In this document: positions 36,827-50,100 of the stretch, piece by piece
How positions within the stretch are numbered: position 1 is the first letter of the stretch
How the letters are laid out: each line of letters begins with the position of its first letter
Assembly: GCA_035771175.1 (NCBI GenBank)
Contig: JAYMFD010001680.1
Location: 55,072 to 119,071, forward strand
Direction of reading: 5' to 3'
Origin: Paratinospora sagittata
Taxonomy: Eukaryota > Streptophyta > Magnoliopsida > Ranunculales > Menispermaceae
DNA: 64,000 bases
The notes under the pieces: generated by a model
The model's input: only the letters and a program-made list of their open reading frames with translations
What the model was told of the DNA's origin: nothing
Databases searched by the model: none
Made by a program: the position numbers and the translations under genes

Positions 36827-39399
36827 GAGGCAATCGCGACCAATCCACCGGATTGCTTTCTCTACCAACTCCTCGAGCAAGTCCCAATATCCTTCAAGCA
36901 ACCCCCAGAATAGATGGGACTCCGTTTCAATATCCCGATGAATTTTTGACCATTAAATCTCAAATTTTGGTTTAAAAGAACTAAATTTACTTAGAAAATG
37001 TGTTTGAGGCAATCGCTACAAATCCACCATATTGCTTTCTCCACCAACTCCTTGAGCGAGTCCCAATATCCTTCTAGGAACCCCCGGAAGAGACGGAACT
37101 CCGTTCCAATATCCCGGTGAAGTTTTGACACCCAAATCTAAAATTTTGGTTTAAATGAACTAAATATAGTTAGAAAAAGTAATTGAGGCAATCGCGACCA
37201 ATTCACCGGATTGCTTTCTCCACCAACTCCTTGAGCGAGTCCCAATATCCTTCAAGCAACCCCCCAGGATAGATGGAACTCCGTTCCAATATCCCGATGC
37301 ATTGTTGACCACTAAATCTCAAATTTTGGTTTAAATGAATAAAATTTACTTAGAAAATTTGTTTGAGGCAATCGCGACCAATCCACCAGATTGCTTTCTC
37401 CACCAACTCTTTAAGCGAGTCCTAATATCCTTCTAGGAACCCCCGGAATAGATGGAACTCCGTTCCAATATCCCGGTGAATTTTTGACCCAAAATCTAAA
37501 ATTTGGGTTTAAATGAACTAAATATACTTAGAAAAAGTGTTTGAGGCGACCGCGACCAATCCACCGGATTGCTTTCTCCACCAAGTCTTTGTGCGAGTCC
37601 CAATATCCTTCTATTAACCACCGGAATAGATGAAACTCCGTACCATTATCCCGGTGAACTTTTGACCCCCAACTCTAAAATCTTGGTTTAAATGAATTAA
37701 ACTTATTTAGAAAATGTGTTTGAGGCAATCGCGACCAATCCACCGGATTGCTTTCTTTACCAACTTCTTAAGCGAGTCCCAATATCCTTCAAGCAACCCC
37801 CAGAAGAGAGGGAACTCCGTTTCAATATCCCGATGAATTTTTTACCCCTAAATCTCAAATTTTGGTTTAAATGAACTACATTTACTTAGAAAATGTGTTT
37901 GAGGCAATCGCTACCAATCCACCAAATTGCTTTCTCCGCCAACTCTTTGAGCGAGTCCCAATATCCTTCTAGGAACCCCCGGAAGAGACGGAACTCCGTT
38001 CCAATATCCCGGTGAATTTTTGACACCCAAATCTAAAATTTTGGTCTAAATGAACTAAATATACTTAGAAAAAGTAATTGAGGCAATCGCGACCAATTCA
38101 CCGGATTGCTTTCTCCACCAACTCCTTGAGCGAGTCCCAATATCCTTCAAGCAACCCCCGAGGATAGATGGAACTCCGTTCCAATATCCCGCTGAATTTT
38201 TGACCCCCAATTCTAAATTTTGGTTTAAATGAACTAAATATACTTAGAAAAAGTGTTTGAGGCAATCGCGACCAATCCACCGGATTGCATTCTTTAGCAA
38301 CTCCTTGAGCGAGTCCCAATATCCTTCAAGCAACCCCCAGAATAGATGGAACTCCGTTCCAATACTCCGATGAATTTTTGACCCCTCAATCTCAAATTTT
38401 GGTTTAAATGAACTAAATTTACTTAGAAAATGTGTTTGAGGCAATCGCGACCAATCCACCGTATTGCTTTCTCCACCTACTCCTTCAGTGAGTCCCAATA
38501 TCCTGCAAGGAACCCCCATAATAGATGGAACTCCGTTCCAATATCCCGATGAATTTTTGACCACTAAATCTCAAATTTTGGTTTAAATGAATAAAATTTA
38601 ATTAGAAAAATTGTTTGAGGCAATAGCGACAAATCCACCAGATTGCTTTCTCCACCAACTCTTTGAGCGAGTCCCAATATCCTTATAGGAACCCCCGAAA
38701 TAGATGGAACTCCGTTCCAATATCCCGCTAAATTTTTGACCCCCAAATCTAAATTTTGGTTTAAATGAACTAAATATACATAGAAAAAGTAATTGAGGCA
38801 ATCGCGACCAATCCACCGGATTGCTTTCTCTACCAACTCCTTGAGCAAGTCCCAATATCCTTCAAGCAACCCCCAGAATAGATGGAACACCGTTTCAATA
38901 TCCCGATGAATTTTTGACCATTACATCTCAAATTTTGGTTTAAATGAACTAAATTTACTTAGAAAATGTGTTTGAGGCAATCGCGACCAATCCACCGGAT
39001 TGCGTTCTCCACCTACTCTTTTAGCGAGTCCCAATATCCTTCTAGCAACCCCCCAGAATAAATGGAACTCCGTTCCAATATCCCGATGAATTTTAGACCC
39101 CTAAATCTCAAATTTTGGTTTAAATGAACTAAATATACTTAGGAAAAGTGTTTGAGGCAATCGCGACCAATCCACCGGATTGCTTTCTCTACCAACTCCT
39201 CGAGCAAGTCCCAATATCCTTCAAGCAACCCCCAGAATAGATGAAACACCGTTTCAATATCCCGATGAATTTTTGACCATTAAATCTCAAATTTTGGTTT
39301 AAATGAACTAAATTTACTTAGAAAATGTGTTTGAGGCAATCGCGACCGATCCACCGTATTGCTTTCTCTACCAACTCTTTGAGCGAGTCCCAATATCCT

Positions 39400-39910
39400 T
39401 CTAGGAACCCCCGAAATAGATGGAACTCCGTTCCAATATCCCGTTGAATTTTTGACCCCCAAATCTAAATTTTGGTTTAAATAAACTAAATATACTTAGA
39501 AAAAGTGTTTAAGGCCATCGCGACCAATCCACCGGATTGCTTTCTTTACCAACTCCTTGAGCGAGTCCCAATATCCTTCAAGCAACCCCCATAATAGATG
39601 GAACTCCGTTTCAATATCCCGATGAATTTTTGACCCCCAAATCTAAGTTTTTTTTTTCAAATGACCTAAATTTACTGAGAAAATGTTTTTGAGGTAATCG
39701 CGACCAATCTACCGTATTGCTTTCTCCACCAACTCTTTGAGCGAGTCCCAATATCCTTCTAGCAACCCCCAGAATAGATGGAACTCTGTTCCAATATTCC
39801 GATGAATTTTTGACCCCTCAATATCAAATTTTGGTTTAAATGAACTAAATTTACTTAGAAAATGTGTTTGAGGCAATCGCGACCAATCCACTGGATAGCT
39901 TTCTCCACCT
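39400..39910. repeat. Local duplication, left copy (pairs with about 40834-41344)
   Basis: With a shift of 1434 bp (about eight monomers) this segment resembles 40834-41344. Shared rare features are ataaactaaatatac, gaggccatcgcg or aaggccatcgcg, ctaagtttttttttcaaatg (T-run length varies) and ccactggatagc. The same monomer succession recurs later at about 46-48 kb and in the 12-mer, so this may be an early form of part of that unit. Confidence 0.65.
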
Positions 39911-40833
39911 ACTCTTTGAGCGAGTCCCAATATCCTTCTAGGAACCCCTCAGAATAGATGGAACTCCGTTCCAATATCCCGATAAATTTTTGACCATTAA
40001 ATCTGAAATTTTGTTTTAAAAGAACTAAATATACTTAGAAAAAGTAATTGAGGCAATCGCGACCAATCCACCAGATTGCTTTCTCTACCAACCCCTCGAG
40101 CAAGTCCCAATATCCTTCAAGCAACCCCCAGAATAGATGAAACACCGTTTCAATATCCCGATGAATTTTTGACCATTAAATCTCAAATTTTGGTTTAAAT
40201 GAACTAAATTTACTTAGAAAATGTGTTTGAGGCAATCGCGACCAATCCACCGTATTGCTTTCTCCACCTACTCTTTGAGCGAGTCCCAATATCCTTCTAG
40301 CAACCCCTCAGAATAGATGGAACTCCGTTCCAATATCCCGATGAATTTTTGACCCCGAAATCTCAAATTTTGGTTTAAATGAACTAAATTTACTTAGGAA
40401 ATGTGTTTGAGGCAATCGCGACCAATCCACCATATTGCTTTCTCCACCAACACTTTGAGCGAGTTCCAATATCCTTCTAGGAACCCCCGGAATAGTTGGA
40501 ACTCCGTTCCAATATCCCGGTGAATTTTTGACCCCAAATCTAAAATTTTTGATTAAATGAACTAAATATACTTAGAAAAAGTGTTTGAGGCAATCGCGAC
40601 CAATTCACCGGATTGCTTTCACCACCAACTCCTTGAGCGAGTCCCAATATCCTTCAAGCAACCCCCCAGGATAGATGAAACTCCGTTCCAATATCCCGAT
40701 GAATTTTTTACCACTAAATATCAAATTTTGGTTTAAATGAATAAAATTTATTTAAAAAATTTGTTTGAGGCAATTGCGACCAATCCACCAGATTGCTTTC
40801 TCCACCAACTCTTTGAGCGAGTCCCAATAACCT

Positions 40834-41344
40834 TCCAGGAACCCCCGAAATAGATGGAACTCCGTTCTAATATCCCGTTGAATTTTTGACCCCCAAATCT
40901 AAATTTTGGTTTAAATAAACTAAATATACTTAGAAAAAGTGTTTGAGGCCATCGCGACCAATCCACCAGATTGCTTTCTTTACCAACTCCTTGAGCGAGT
41001 CCCAATATCCTTCAAGCAACCCCTATAATAGATGGAACTCCGTTTCAATATCCCGATGAATTTTTGACCCCCAAATCTAAGTTTTTTTTTCAAATGACCT
41101 AAATTTACTGAGAAAATGTGTTTGAGGTAATCGCGACCAATCTACCGTATTGCTTTCTCCACCAACTCTTTGAGCGAGTCCCAATATCCTTCTAGCAACC
41201 CCCAGAATAGATGGAACTCTGTTCCAATATTCCGATGAATTTTTGACCCCTCAATCTCAAATTTTGGTTTAAATGAACTAAATTTACTTAGAAAATGTGT
41301 TAGAGGCAATCGCGACCAATCCACTGGATAGCTTTCTCCACCAA
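40834..41344. repeat. Local duplication, right copy (pairs with about 39400-39910)
   Basis: This is the partner of the segment 1434 bp upstream, with substitutions. It is followed by a block (about 41325-41995) that recurs at about 43300-43970, 48190-48790 and 52310-52910, each with ccggatgaatttttgac at its end. Confidence 0.65.
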
Positions 41345-43000
41345 CTCTTTGAGCGAGTCCTAATATCCTTCTAGGAACCCCCGGAATAGACGAAACTCCG
41401 TTCCAATATCCCGGTTAATTTTTGACACCCAAATCTAAAATTTTGGTTTAAATGAACTAAATATACTTAGAAAAAGTAATTGAGCCAATCGCGACCAATT
41501 CACCGGATTGCTTTCTCCACCAACTCCTTGAGCGAGTCCCAATATCCTTCAAGCAACCCCCCAGGATAGATGGAACTCCGTTCCAATATCCCGATGAATT
41601 TTTGACCACTAAATCTCAAATTTTGGTTTAAATGAATAAAATTTACTTAGAAAATTTGTTTGAGGCAATCGCGACCAATCTACCGGATTGCTTTCTCCAC
41701 CAAGTCTTTGTGCGAGTCCCAATATCCTTCTATTAACCACCGGAATAGATGAAACTCCGTACCAATATCCCGGCGAACTTTTGACCCCCAACTCTAAAAT
41801 CTTGGTTTAAATGAATTAAACTTATTTAGAAAATGTGTTTGAGGCAATCGCGACCAATCCACCGGATTGCTTTTTCCACCAACTACTTAAGCGAGTCCCA
41901 ATATCCTTCTAGGAACCCCCGGAATAGATGGAACTCCGTTCTAATATCCGGATGAATTTTTGACCCCTAAATCTCAAATTTTGGTTTAAATGAACTAAAT
42001 TTACTTAGAAAAAGTGTTCCAGGCAATCGCGACCAATCCACCGTATTGCTTTCTCTACCAACTCCTTGAGCGAATCCCAATATCCTTCAAGCAACCCCCA
42101 GTATAGATGGAACTCCGTTTAAAAATCCCGATGAATTTTTGACCATTAAATCTGAAATTTTGGTTCAAAAGAACTAAATTTACTTAGAAAATGTGTTTGA
42201 GGCAATCGCGACCAATCCACCGTATTGCTTTCTCCACCTACTCTTTGAGCGAGTCCCAATATCCTTCTAGCAACCCCTCAGAATAGATGGAACTCCGTTC
42301 CAATATCCCGATAAATTTTTGACCATTAAATCTGAAATTTTGGTTTAAAAGAACTAAATATACTTAGAAAAAGTAATTGAGGCAATCGCGACCAATCCAC
42401 CGGATTGCTTTCTCTACCAACTCCTCGAGCAAGTCCCAATATCCTTCAAGCAACCCCCAGAATAGATGAAACACCGTTTCAATATCCCGATGAATTTTTG
42501 ACCACTAAATCTCAAATTTTGGTTTAAATGAACTAAATTTACTTAGGAAATGTGTTTGAGGCAATCGCGACCAATCCACCATATTGCTTTCTCCACCAAC
42601 TCTTTGAGCGAGTCCCAATATCCTTCTAGCAACCCCTCAGAATAGATGGAACTCCGTTCCAATATCCCGATAAATTTTTGACCATTAAATCTGAAATTTT
42701 GGTTTAAAAGAACTAAATATACTTAAAAAAAGTAATTGAGGCAATCGCGACCAATCCACCGGATTGCTTTCTCTACCAACTCCTCGAGCAAGTCCCAATA
42801 TCCTTCTAGCAACCCCTCAGAATAGATGAAACTCCGTTCCAATATCCCGATGAATTTTTGACCCCTAAATCTCAAATTTTGGTTTAAATGAACTAAATTT
42901 ACTTAGGAAATGTGTTTGAGGCAATCGCGACCAATCCACCATATTGCTTTCTCCACCAACCCTTTGAGCGAGTCCCAATATCCTTCTAGGAATCCCCGGA

Positions 43001-46000
43001 ATAGATGGAACTCCGTTCCAATATCACGGTGAATTTTTGACCCCCAAATCTAAAATTTTTGTTTAAATGAACTAAATATACTTAGAAAAAGTGTTTGAGG
43101 CAATCGCGACCAATTCACCGGATTGCTTTCTCCACCAACTCCTTGAGCGAGTCCCAATATCCTTCAAGCAACCCAACAGGATAGATGAAACTCCGTTCCA
43201 ATATCCCGATGAATTTTTTACCACTAAATCTCAAATTTTGGTTTAAATGAATTAAATTTATTTAAAAAATTTGTTTGAGGCAATCGCGACCAATCCACTA
43301 GATAGCTTTCTCCACCAACTCTTTGAGCCAGTCCTAATATCCTTCTAGGAACCCCCGGAATAGACGGAACTCCGTTCCAATATCCCGGTGAATTTTTGAC
43401 ACCCAAATCTAAAATTTTGTTTTAAATGAACTAAATATACTTAGAAAAAGTAATTGAGGCAATCGCGACCAATTCACCGGATTGCTTTCTCCACCAACTC
43501 CTTGAGCGAGTCCCAATATCCTTCAAGCAACCCCCCAGGATAGATGGAACTCCGTTCCAATATCCCGATGAATTTTTGACCACTAAATCTCAAATTTTGG
43601 TTTAAAGGAATAAAATTTACTTAGAAAATTTGTTTGAGGCAACCGCGACCAATCTACCGGATTGCTTTCTCCACCAAGTCTTTGTGCGAGTCCCAATATC
43701 CTTCTATTAACCACCGGAATAGATGAAACTCCGTACCAATATCCCGGTGAACTTTTGACCCCCAACTCTAAAATCTTGGTTTAAATGAATTAAACTTATT
43801 TAGAAAATGTGTTTGAGGCAATCGCGACAAATCCACCGGATTGATTTTTCCACCAACTACTTAAGCGAGTCCCAATATCCTTCTAGGAACCCCCGGAATA
43901 GATGGAACTCCGTTCTAATATCCGGATGAATTTTTGACCCCTAAATCTCAAAATTTGGTTTAAATGAACTAAATTTACTTAGAAAATGTGTTTGAGGCAA
44001 TCGCGACCAATCCACCTGATTGCTTTCTCCACCTACTCTTTAAGCGAGTCCCAATATCCTTCTAGCAACCCCCAGAATAGATGGAACTTCGTTCCAATAT
44101 CCCTGGGAATTTTTTACCCCCAAATCTAAATTTTGGTTTAAATGAATTAAATTTACTTAGAAAAAGTGTTTCAGGCAATCGCGACCAATCCACCGTATTG
44201 CTTTCTCTACCAACTCCTTGAGCGAATCCCAATATCCTTCTAGGAACCCCCGGAAGAGACGGAACTCCGTTCCAATATCCCGGTGAATTTTTGACACCCA
44301 AATCTAAAATTTTGGTTTAAATGAACTAAATATACTTAGAAAAAGTAATTGAGGCAATCGCGACCAATTCACCGGATTGCTTTCTCCACCAACTCCTTGA
44401 GCGAGTCCCAATATCCTTCAAGCAACCCCCCAGGATAGATGGAACTCCGTTCCAATATCCCGATGAATTTTTGACCACTAAATCTCAAATTTTGGTTTAA
44501 ATGAATAAAATTTACTTAGAAAATTTTTTTGAGGCAATCGCGACCAATCCACCAGATTGCTTTCTCCACCAACTCTTTGAGCGAGTCCCAATATCCTTCT
44601 AGAAACCCCCGGAATAGATGGAACTCCGTTCCAATATCCCGGTGAATTTTTGACCCCCAAATCTAAATTTTTTGTTTAAATGAACTAAATATACTTAGAA
44701 AAAGTGTTTGAGGCAATCGCGACCAATTCACCGGATTGCTTTCTCCACCAACTCCTTGAGCGAGTCCCAATATCCTTCAAGCAACCCCCCAGGATAGATG
44801 AAACTCCGTTCCAATATCCCGATGAATTTTTTACCACTAAATCTCAAATTTTGGTTTAAATGAATTAAATTTATTTAGAAAATATGTTTGAGGCAATCGC
44901 GACCAATCCACCAAATTGATTTCTCCACCAACTCTTTGAGCGAGTCCCAATATCCTTCTAGGAACCCCCGAAATAGATGGAACTCCGTTCCAATATCCCG
45001 CTGAATTTTTGACCCCCAAATCTATATTTTGGTTTATATGAACTAAATATACTTAGAAAAAGTAATTGAGGCAATCGCGACCAATCCACCGGATTGCTTT
45101 CTCTACCAACTCCTCGAGCAAGTCCCAATATCCTTCAAGCAACCCCCAGAATAGATGAAACACCGTTTCAATATCCCGATGAATTTTTGACCATTAAATC
45201 TCAAATTTTGGTTTAAATGAACTAAATTTACTTAGAAAATGTGTTTGAGGCAATCGCGACCAATCCACCGTATTGCTTTCTCCACCTACTCTTTGAGCGA
45301 GTCCCAATATCCTTCTAGCAACCCCTCAGAATAGATGGAACTCCGTTCCAATATCCCGATGAATTGTTGACCCCTAAATCTCAAATTTTGGTTTAAATGA
45401 ACTAAGTTTACTTAGGAAATGTGTTTGAGGCAATCGCGACCAATCCACCATATTGCTTTCTCCACCAACTCTTTGAGCGAGTCCCAATATCCTTCTAGGA
45501 ACCCTCGGAATAGATGGAACTCCGTTCCAATATCCCGGTGAATTTTTGACCCCCAAATCTAAATTTTTTGTTTAAATGAACTAAATATACTTAGAAAAAG
45601 TATTTGAGGCAATCACGACCAATTCACCGGATTGCTTTCTCCACCAACTCCTTGAGCGAGTCCCAATATCCTTCAACCAACCCCCCAGGATAGATGAAAC
45701 TCCGTTCCAATATCCTGATGAATTTTTTACCACTAAATCTCAAATTTTGGTTTAAATGAATTAAATTTATTTAGAAAATTTGTTTGAGGCAATCGCGACC
45801 AATCCACCAGATTGCTTTCTCCACCAACTCTTTGAGCGATTCCCAATATCCTTCTAGGAACCCCCGAAATAGATGGAACTCCGTTCCAATATCCCGTTGA
45901 ATTTTTGACCCCCAAATCTAAATTTTGGTTTAAATAAACTAAATATATTAGAAAAAGTGTTTGAGGCCATCGCGACCAATCCACCGGATTGGTTTCTTTA

Positions 46001-47171
46001 CCAACTCCTTGAGCGAGTCCCAATATCCTTCAAGCAACCCCCATAATAGATGGAACTCCGTTTCAATATCCCGATAAATTTTTGACCCCCAAATCTAAGT
46101 TTTTTTTTCAAATGACCTAAATTTACTGAGAAAATGTGTTTGAGGTAATCGCGACCAATCTACCGTATTGCTTTCTCCACCAACTCTTTGAGCGAGTCCC
46201 AATATCCTTCTAGCAACCCCCTGAATAGATGGAACTCTGTTCCAATATTCCGATGAATTTTTGACCCCTCAATCTCAAATTTTGGTTTAAATGAACTAAA
46301 TTTACTTAGAAAATGTGTTTGAGGCAATCGCGACCAATCCACCTGATTGCTTTCTCCACCTACTCTTTAAGCGAGTCCCAATATCCATCTAGCAACCCCC
46401 AGAATAGATGGAACTTCGTTCCAATATCCCAGGGAATTTTTTACCCCCAAATCTAAATTTTGGTTTAAATGAATTAAATTTACTTAGAAAAAGTGTTCCA
46501 GGCAATCGCGACCAATCCACCGTATTGCTTTCTCTACCAACTCCTTGAGCGAATCCCAATATCCTTCAAGCAACCCCCAGAATAGATGGAACTCCGTTTC
46601 AATATCCCGATGAATTTTTGACCATTAAATCTCAAATTTTGGTTTAAAAGAACTAAATTTACTTAGAAAATGTGTTGGAGGCAATCGCTACCAATCCACC
46701 AGATTGCTTTCTCCACCAACTCTTTGAGCGAGTCCCAATATCCTTCTAGGAACCCCCGGAAGAGACGGAACTCCGTTCCAATATCCCGGTTAATTTTTGA
46801 CACCCAAATCTAAAATTTTGGTTTAAATGAACTAAATATACCTAGAAAAAGTAATTGAGGCAATCGCGATCAATCCACCGGATTGCTTTCTCTACCAACT
46901 CCTCGAGCAAGTCCCAATATCCTTCAAGCAACCCCCAGAATAGATGAAACACCGTTTCAATATCCCGATGAATTTTTGACCATTAAATCTCAAATTTTGG
47001 TTTAAATGAACTAAATTTACTTAGAAAATGTGTTTGAGGCAAACGCGACCAATCCACCGTATTGCTTTCTCCACCTACTCTTTGAGCGAGTCCCAATATC
47101 CTTCTAGCAACCCCTCAGAATAGATGGAACTCCGTTCCAATATCCCGATGAATTTTTGACCCCTAAATCTC
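43001..47171. repeat. Right-arm transition block containing an early 12-mer-like copy
   Basis: Positions about 44300-46230 match about 53250-55180 at a constant shift of 8953 bp (44478 with 53431, 44837 with 53790, 45374 with 54327, 45733 with 54686). This is most of one 12-monomer unit, lying about 9 kb before the clean 12-mer array. It diverges near 46340, where cacctgattgc replaces cactggatagc. Confidence 0.72.
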
Positions 47172-50100
47172 AAAATTTGGTTTAAATGAACTAAATTTAC
47201 TTAAGAAATGTGTTTGAGGCAATCGCGACCAATCCACCATATTGCTTTCTCCACCAACTCTTTGAGCGAGTCCCAATATCCTTTTAGGAACCCCCGGAAT
47301 AGATGGAACTCCGTTCCAATATCCCGGTGAATTTCTGACCCCCAAATCTAAAATTTTTGTTTAAATGAACTAAATATACTTAGAAAAAGTGTTTGAGGCA
47401 ATCGCGTTCAATTCACCGGATTGCTTTCTCCACCAACTCCTTGAGCGAGTCCCAATATCCTTCAAGCAACCCCCCAGGATAAATGAAACTCCGTTCCAAT
47501 ATCCCGATGAATTTTTTACCACTAAATCTCAAATTTTGGTTTAAATGAATTAAATTTATTTAGAAAATTTGTTTGAGGCAATCGCGACCAATCCACCAGA
47601 TTGCTTTCTCCACCAACTCTTTGAGCGAGTCCCAATATCCTACTAGGAACCCCCGAAATAGATGGAACTCCGTTCCAATATCCCGTTGAATTTTTGACCC
47701 CCAAATCTAAATTTTGGTTTAAATAAACTAAATATACTTAGAAAAAGTGTTTGAGGCCATCGCGAACAATCCACCGGATTGCTTTCTTTACCAACTCCTT
47801 GAGCGAGTCCCAATATCCTTCAAGCAACCACCATAATAGATGGAACTCCGTTTCAATAACCCGATGAATTTTTGACCCCCAAATCTAAGTTTTTTTTTCA
47901 AATGACCTAAATTTACTGAGAAAATGTGTTTGAGGTAATCGCGACCAATCTACCGTATTGCTTTCTCCACCAACTCTTTGAGCGAGTCCCAATATCCTTC
48001 TAGCAACCCCCAGAATAGATGGAACTCTGTTCCAATATTCCGATGAATTTTTGACCCCTCAATCTCAAATTTTGGTTTAAATGAACTAAATTTACTTAGA
48101 AAATGTGTTTGAGGCAATCGCGACCAATCCACTGGATAGCTTTCTCCACCAACTCTTTGAGCGAGTCCTAATATCCTTCTAGGAACCCCCGGAATAGACG
48201 GAACTCCGTTCCAATATCCCGGTGAATTTTTGACACCCAAATCTAAAATTTTGGTTTAAATGAACTAAATATACTTAGAAAAAGTAATTGAGGCAATCGC
48301 GACCAATTCACCGGATTGCTTTCTCCACCAACTCCTTGAGCGAGTCCCAATATCCTTCAAGCAACCCCCCAGGATAGATGGAACTCCGTTCCAATATCCC
48401 GATGAATTTTTGACCACTAAATCTCAAATTTTGGTTTAAATGAATAAAATTTACTTAGAAAATTTGTTTGAGGCAATCGCGACCAATCTACCGGATTGCT
48501 TTCTCCACCAAGTCTTTGTGCGAGTCCCAATATCCTTCTATTAACCACCGGAATAGATGAAACTCCGTACCAATATCCCGGTGAACTTTTGACCCCCAAC
48601 TCTAAAATCTTGGTTTAAATGAATTAAACTTATTTAGAAAATGTGTTTGAGGCAATCGCGACCAATCCACCGGATTGCTTTTTCCACCAACTACTTAAGC
48701 GAGTCCCAATATCCTTCTAGGAACCCCCGGAATAGATGGAACTCCGTTCTAATATCCGGATGAATTTTTGACCCCTAAATGTCAAATTTTGGTTTAAATG
48801 AACTAAATTTACTTAGAAAATGCGTTTGAGGCAATCGCGATCAATCCACCGCATTGCTTTCTCTACCAACTCCTCGAGCAAGTCCCAATATCCTTCAAGC
48901 AACCCCCAGAATAGATGAAACACCGTTTCAATATCCCGATGAATTTTTGACCATTAAATCTCAAATTTTGGTTTAAAAGAACTAAATTTACTTAGAAAAT
49001 GTGTTTGAGGCAATCGCTACCAATCCACCATATTGCTTTCTCCACCAACTCTTTGAGCGAGTCCCAATATCCTTCTAGGAACCCCCGGAAGAGACGGAAC
49101 TCCGTTCCAATATCCCGGTGAATTTTTGACAACCAAATCTAAAATTTTGGTTTAAATGAACTAAATATACTTAGAAAAAGTAATTGTGGCAATCGCGACC
49201 AATTCACCGGATTGCTTTCTCCACCAACTCCTTGAGCGAGTCCCAATATCCTTCAAGCAACCCCCCAGGATAGATGGAACTCCGTTCGAATATCCCGATA
49301 AATTTTTGACCACTAAATCTCAAATTTTGGTTTAAATGAATAAAATTTACTTAGAAATTTTTTTTGAGGCAATCGCGACCAATCCACCAGATTGCTTTTT
49401 CCACCAACTCTTTGAGCGAGTCCCAATATCCTTCTAGGAACCCCCGGAATAGATGGAACTCCGTTCCAATATCCCGGTGAATTTTTGACCCCCAAATCTA
49501 AATTTTTTGTTTAAATGAACTAAATATACTTAGAAAAAGTGTTTCAGGCAATCGCGACCAATTCACCGGATTGCTTTCTCCACCAACTCCTTGAGCGAGT
49601 CCCAATATCCTTCAAGCAACCCCCCAGGATAGATAAAACTCCGTTCCAATATCACGATGAATTTTTTACCACTAAATCTCAAATTTTGGTTTAAATGAAT
49701 TAAATTTATTTAGAAAATATGTTTGAGGCAATCGCGACCAATCCACCAGATTGCTTTCTCCACCAACTCTTTGAGCGAGTCCCAATATCCTTCTAGGAAC
49801 CCCCGAAATAGATGGAACTCCGTTCCAATATCCCGCTGAATTTTTGACCCCCAAATCTATATTTTGGTTTAAATGAACTAAATATACTTAGAAAAAGTAA
49901 TTGAGGCAATCGCGACCAATCCACCGGATTGCTTTCTCTACCAACTCCTCGAGCAAGTCCCAATATCCTTCAAGCAACCCCCAGAATAGATGGAACTCTG
50001 TTCCAATATTCCGATGAATTTTTGACCCCACAATCTGAAATTTTGGTTTAAATGAACTAAATTTACTTAGAAACTGTGTTTGAGGCAATCGCGACCAATC

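Larger units (their letters stand above)
33471..43000. repeat. Mosaic zone of diverged monomers without a long HOR
   Basis: Monomers here mix types found in both arms: ctattaaccaccgg, gtaattgaggc, taaaagaactaaat, ctcagaatag and aggatagatgg types. I cannot follow any long unit for two full copies. Only local duplications are visible: about 39400-39910 with 40834-41344, and a two-monomer (about 359-bp) repeat near 42300-42840. Low order and high divergence are expected of an older, less homogenised part of a satellite array. Confidence 0.65.

Noticed and set aside
36475..36843. 122-codon minus-strand reading frame, longest in the window
   Set aside because: It spans a monomer carrying a 58-bp deletion that happens to join two open frames. 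It is made wholly of satellite sequence and has no recognisable domain.
36666..36941. 91-codon plus-strand reading frame
   Set aside because: It is the opposite strand of the same truncated monomer and has no supporting signal. The 60-codon plus-strand frame at 51155-51337 is rejected for the same reason.
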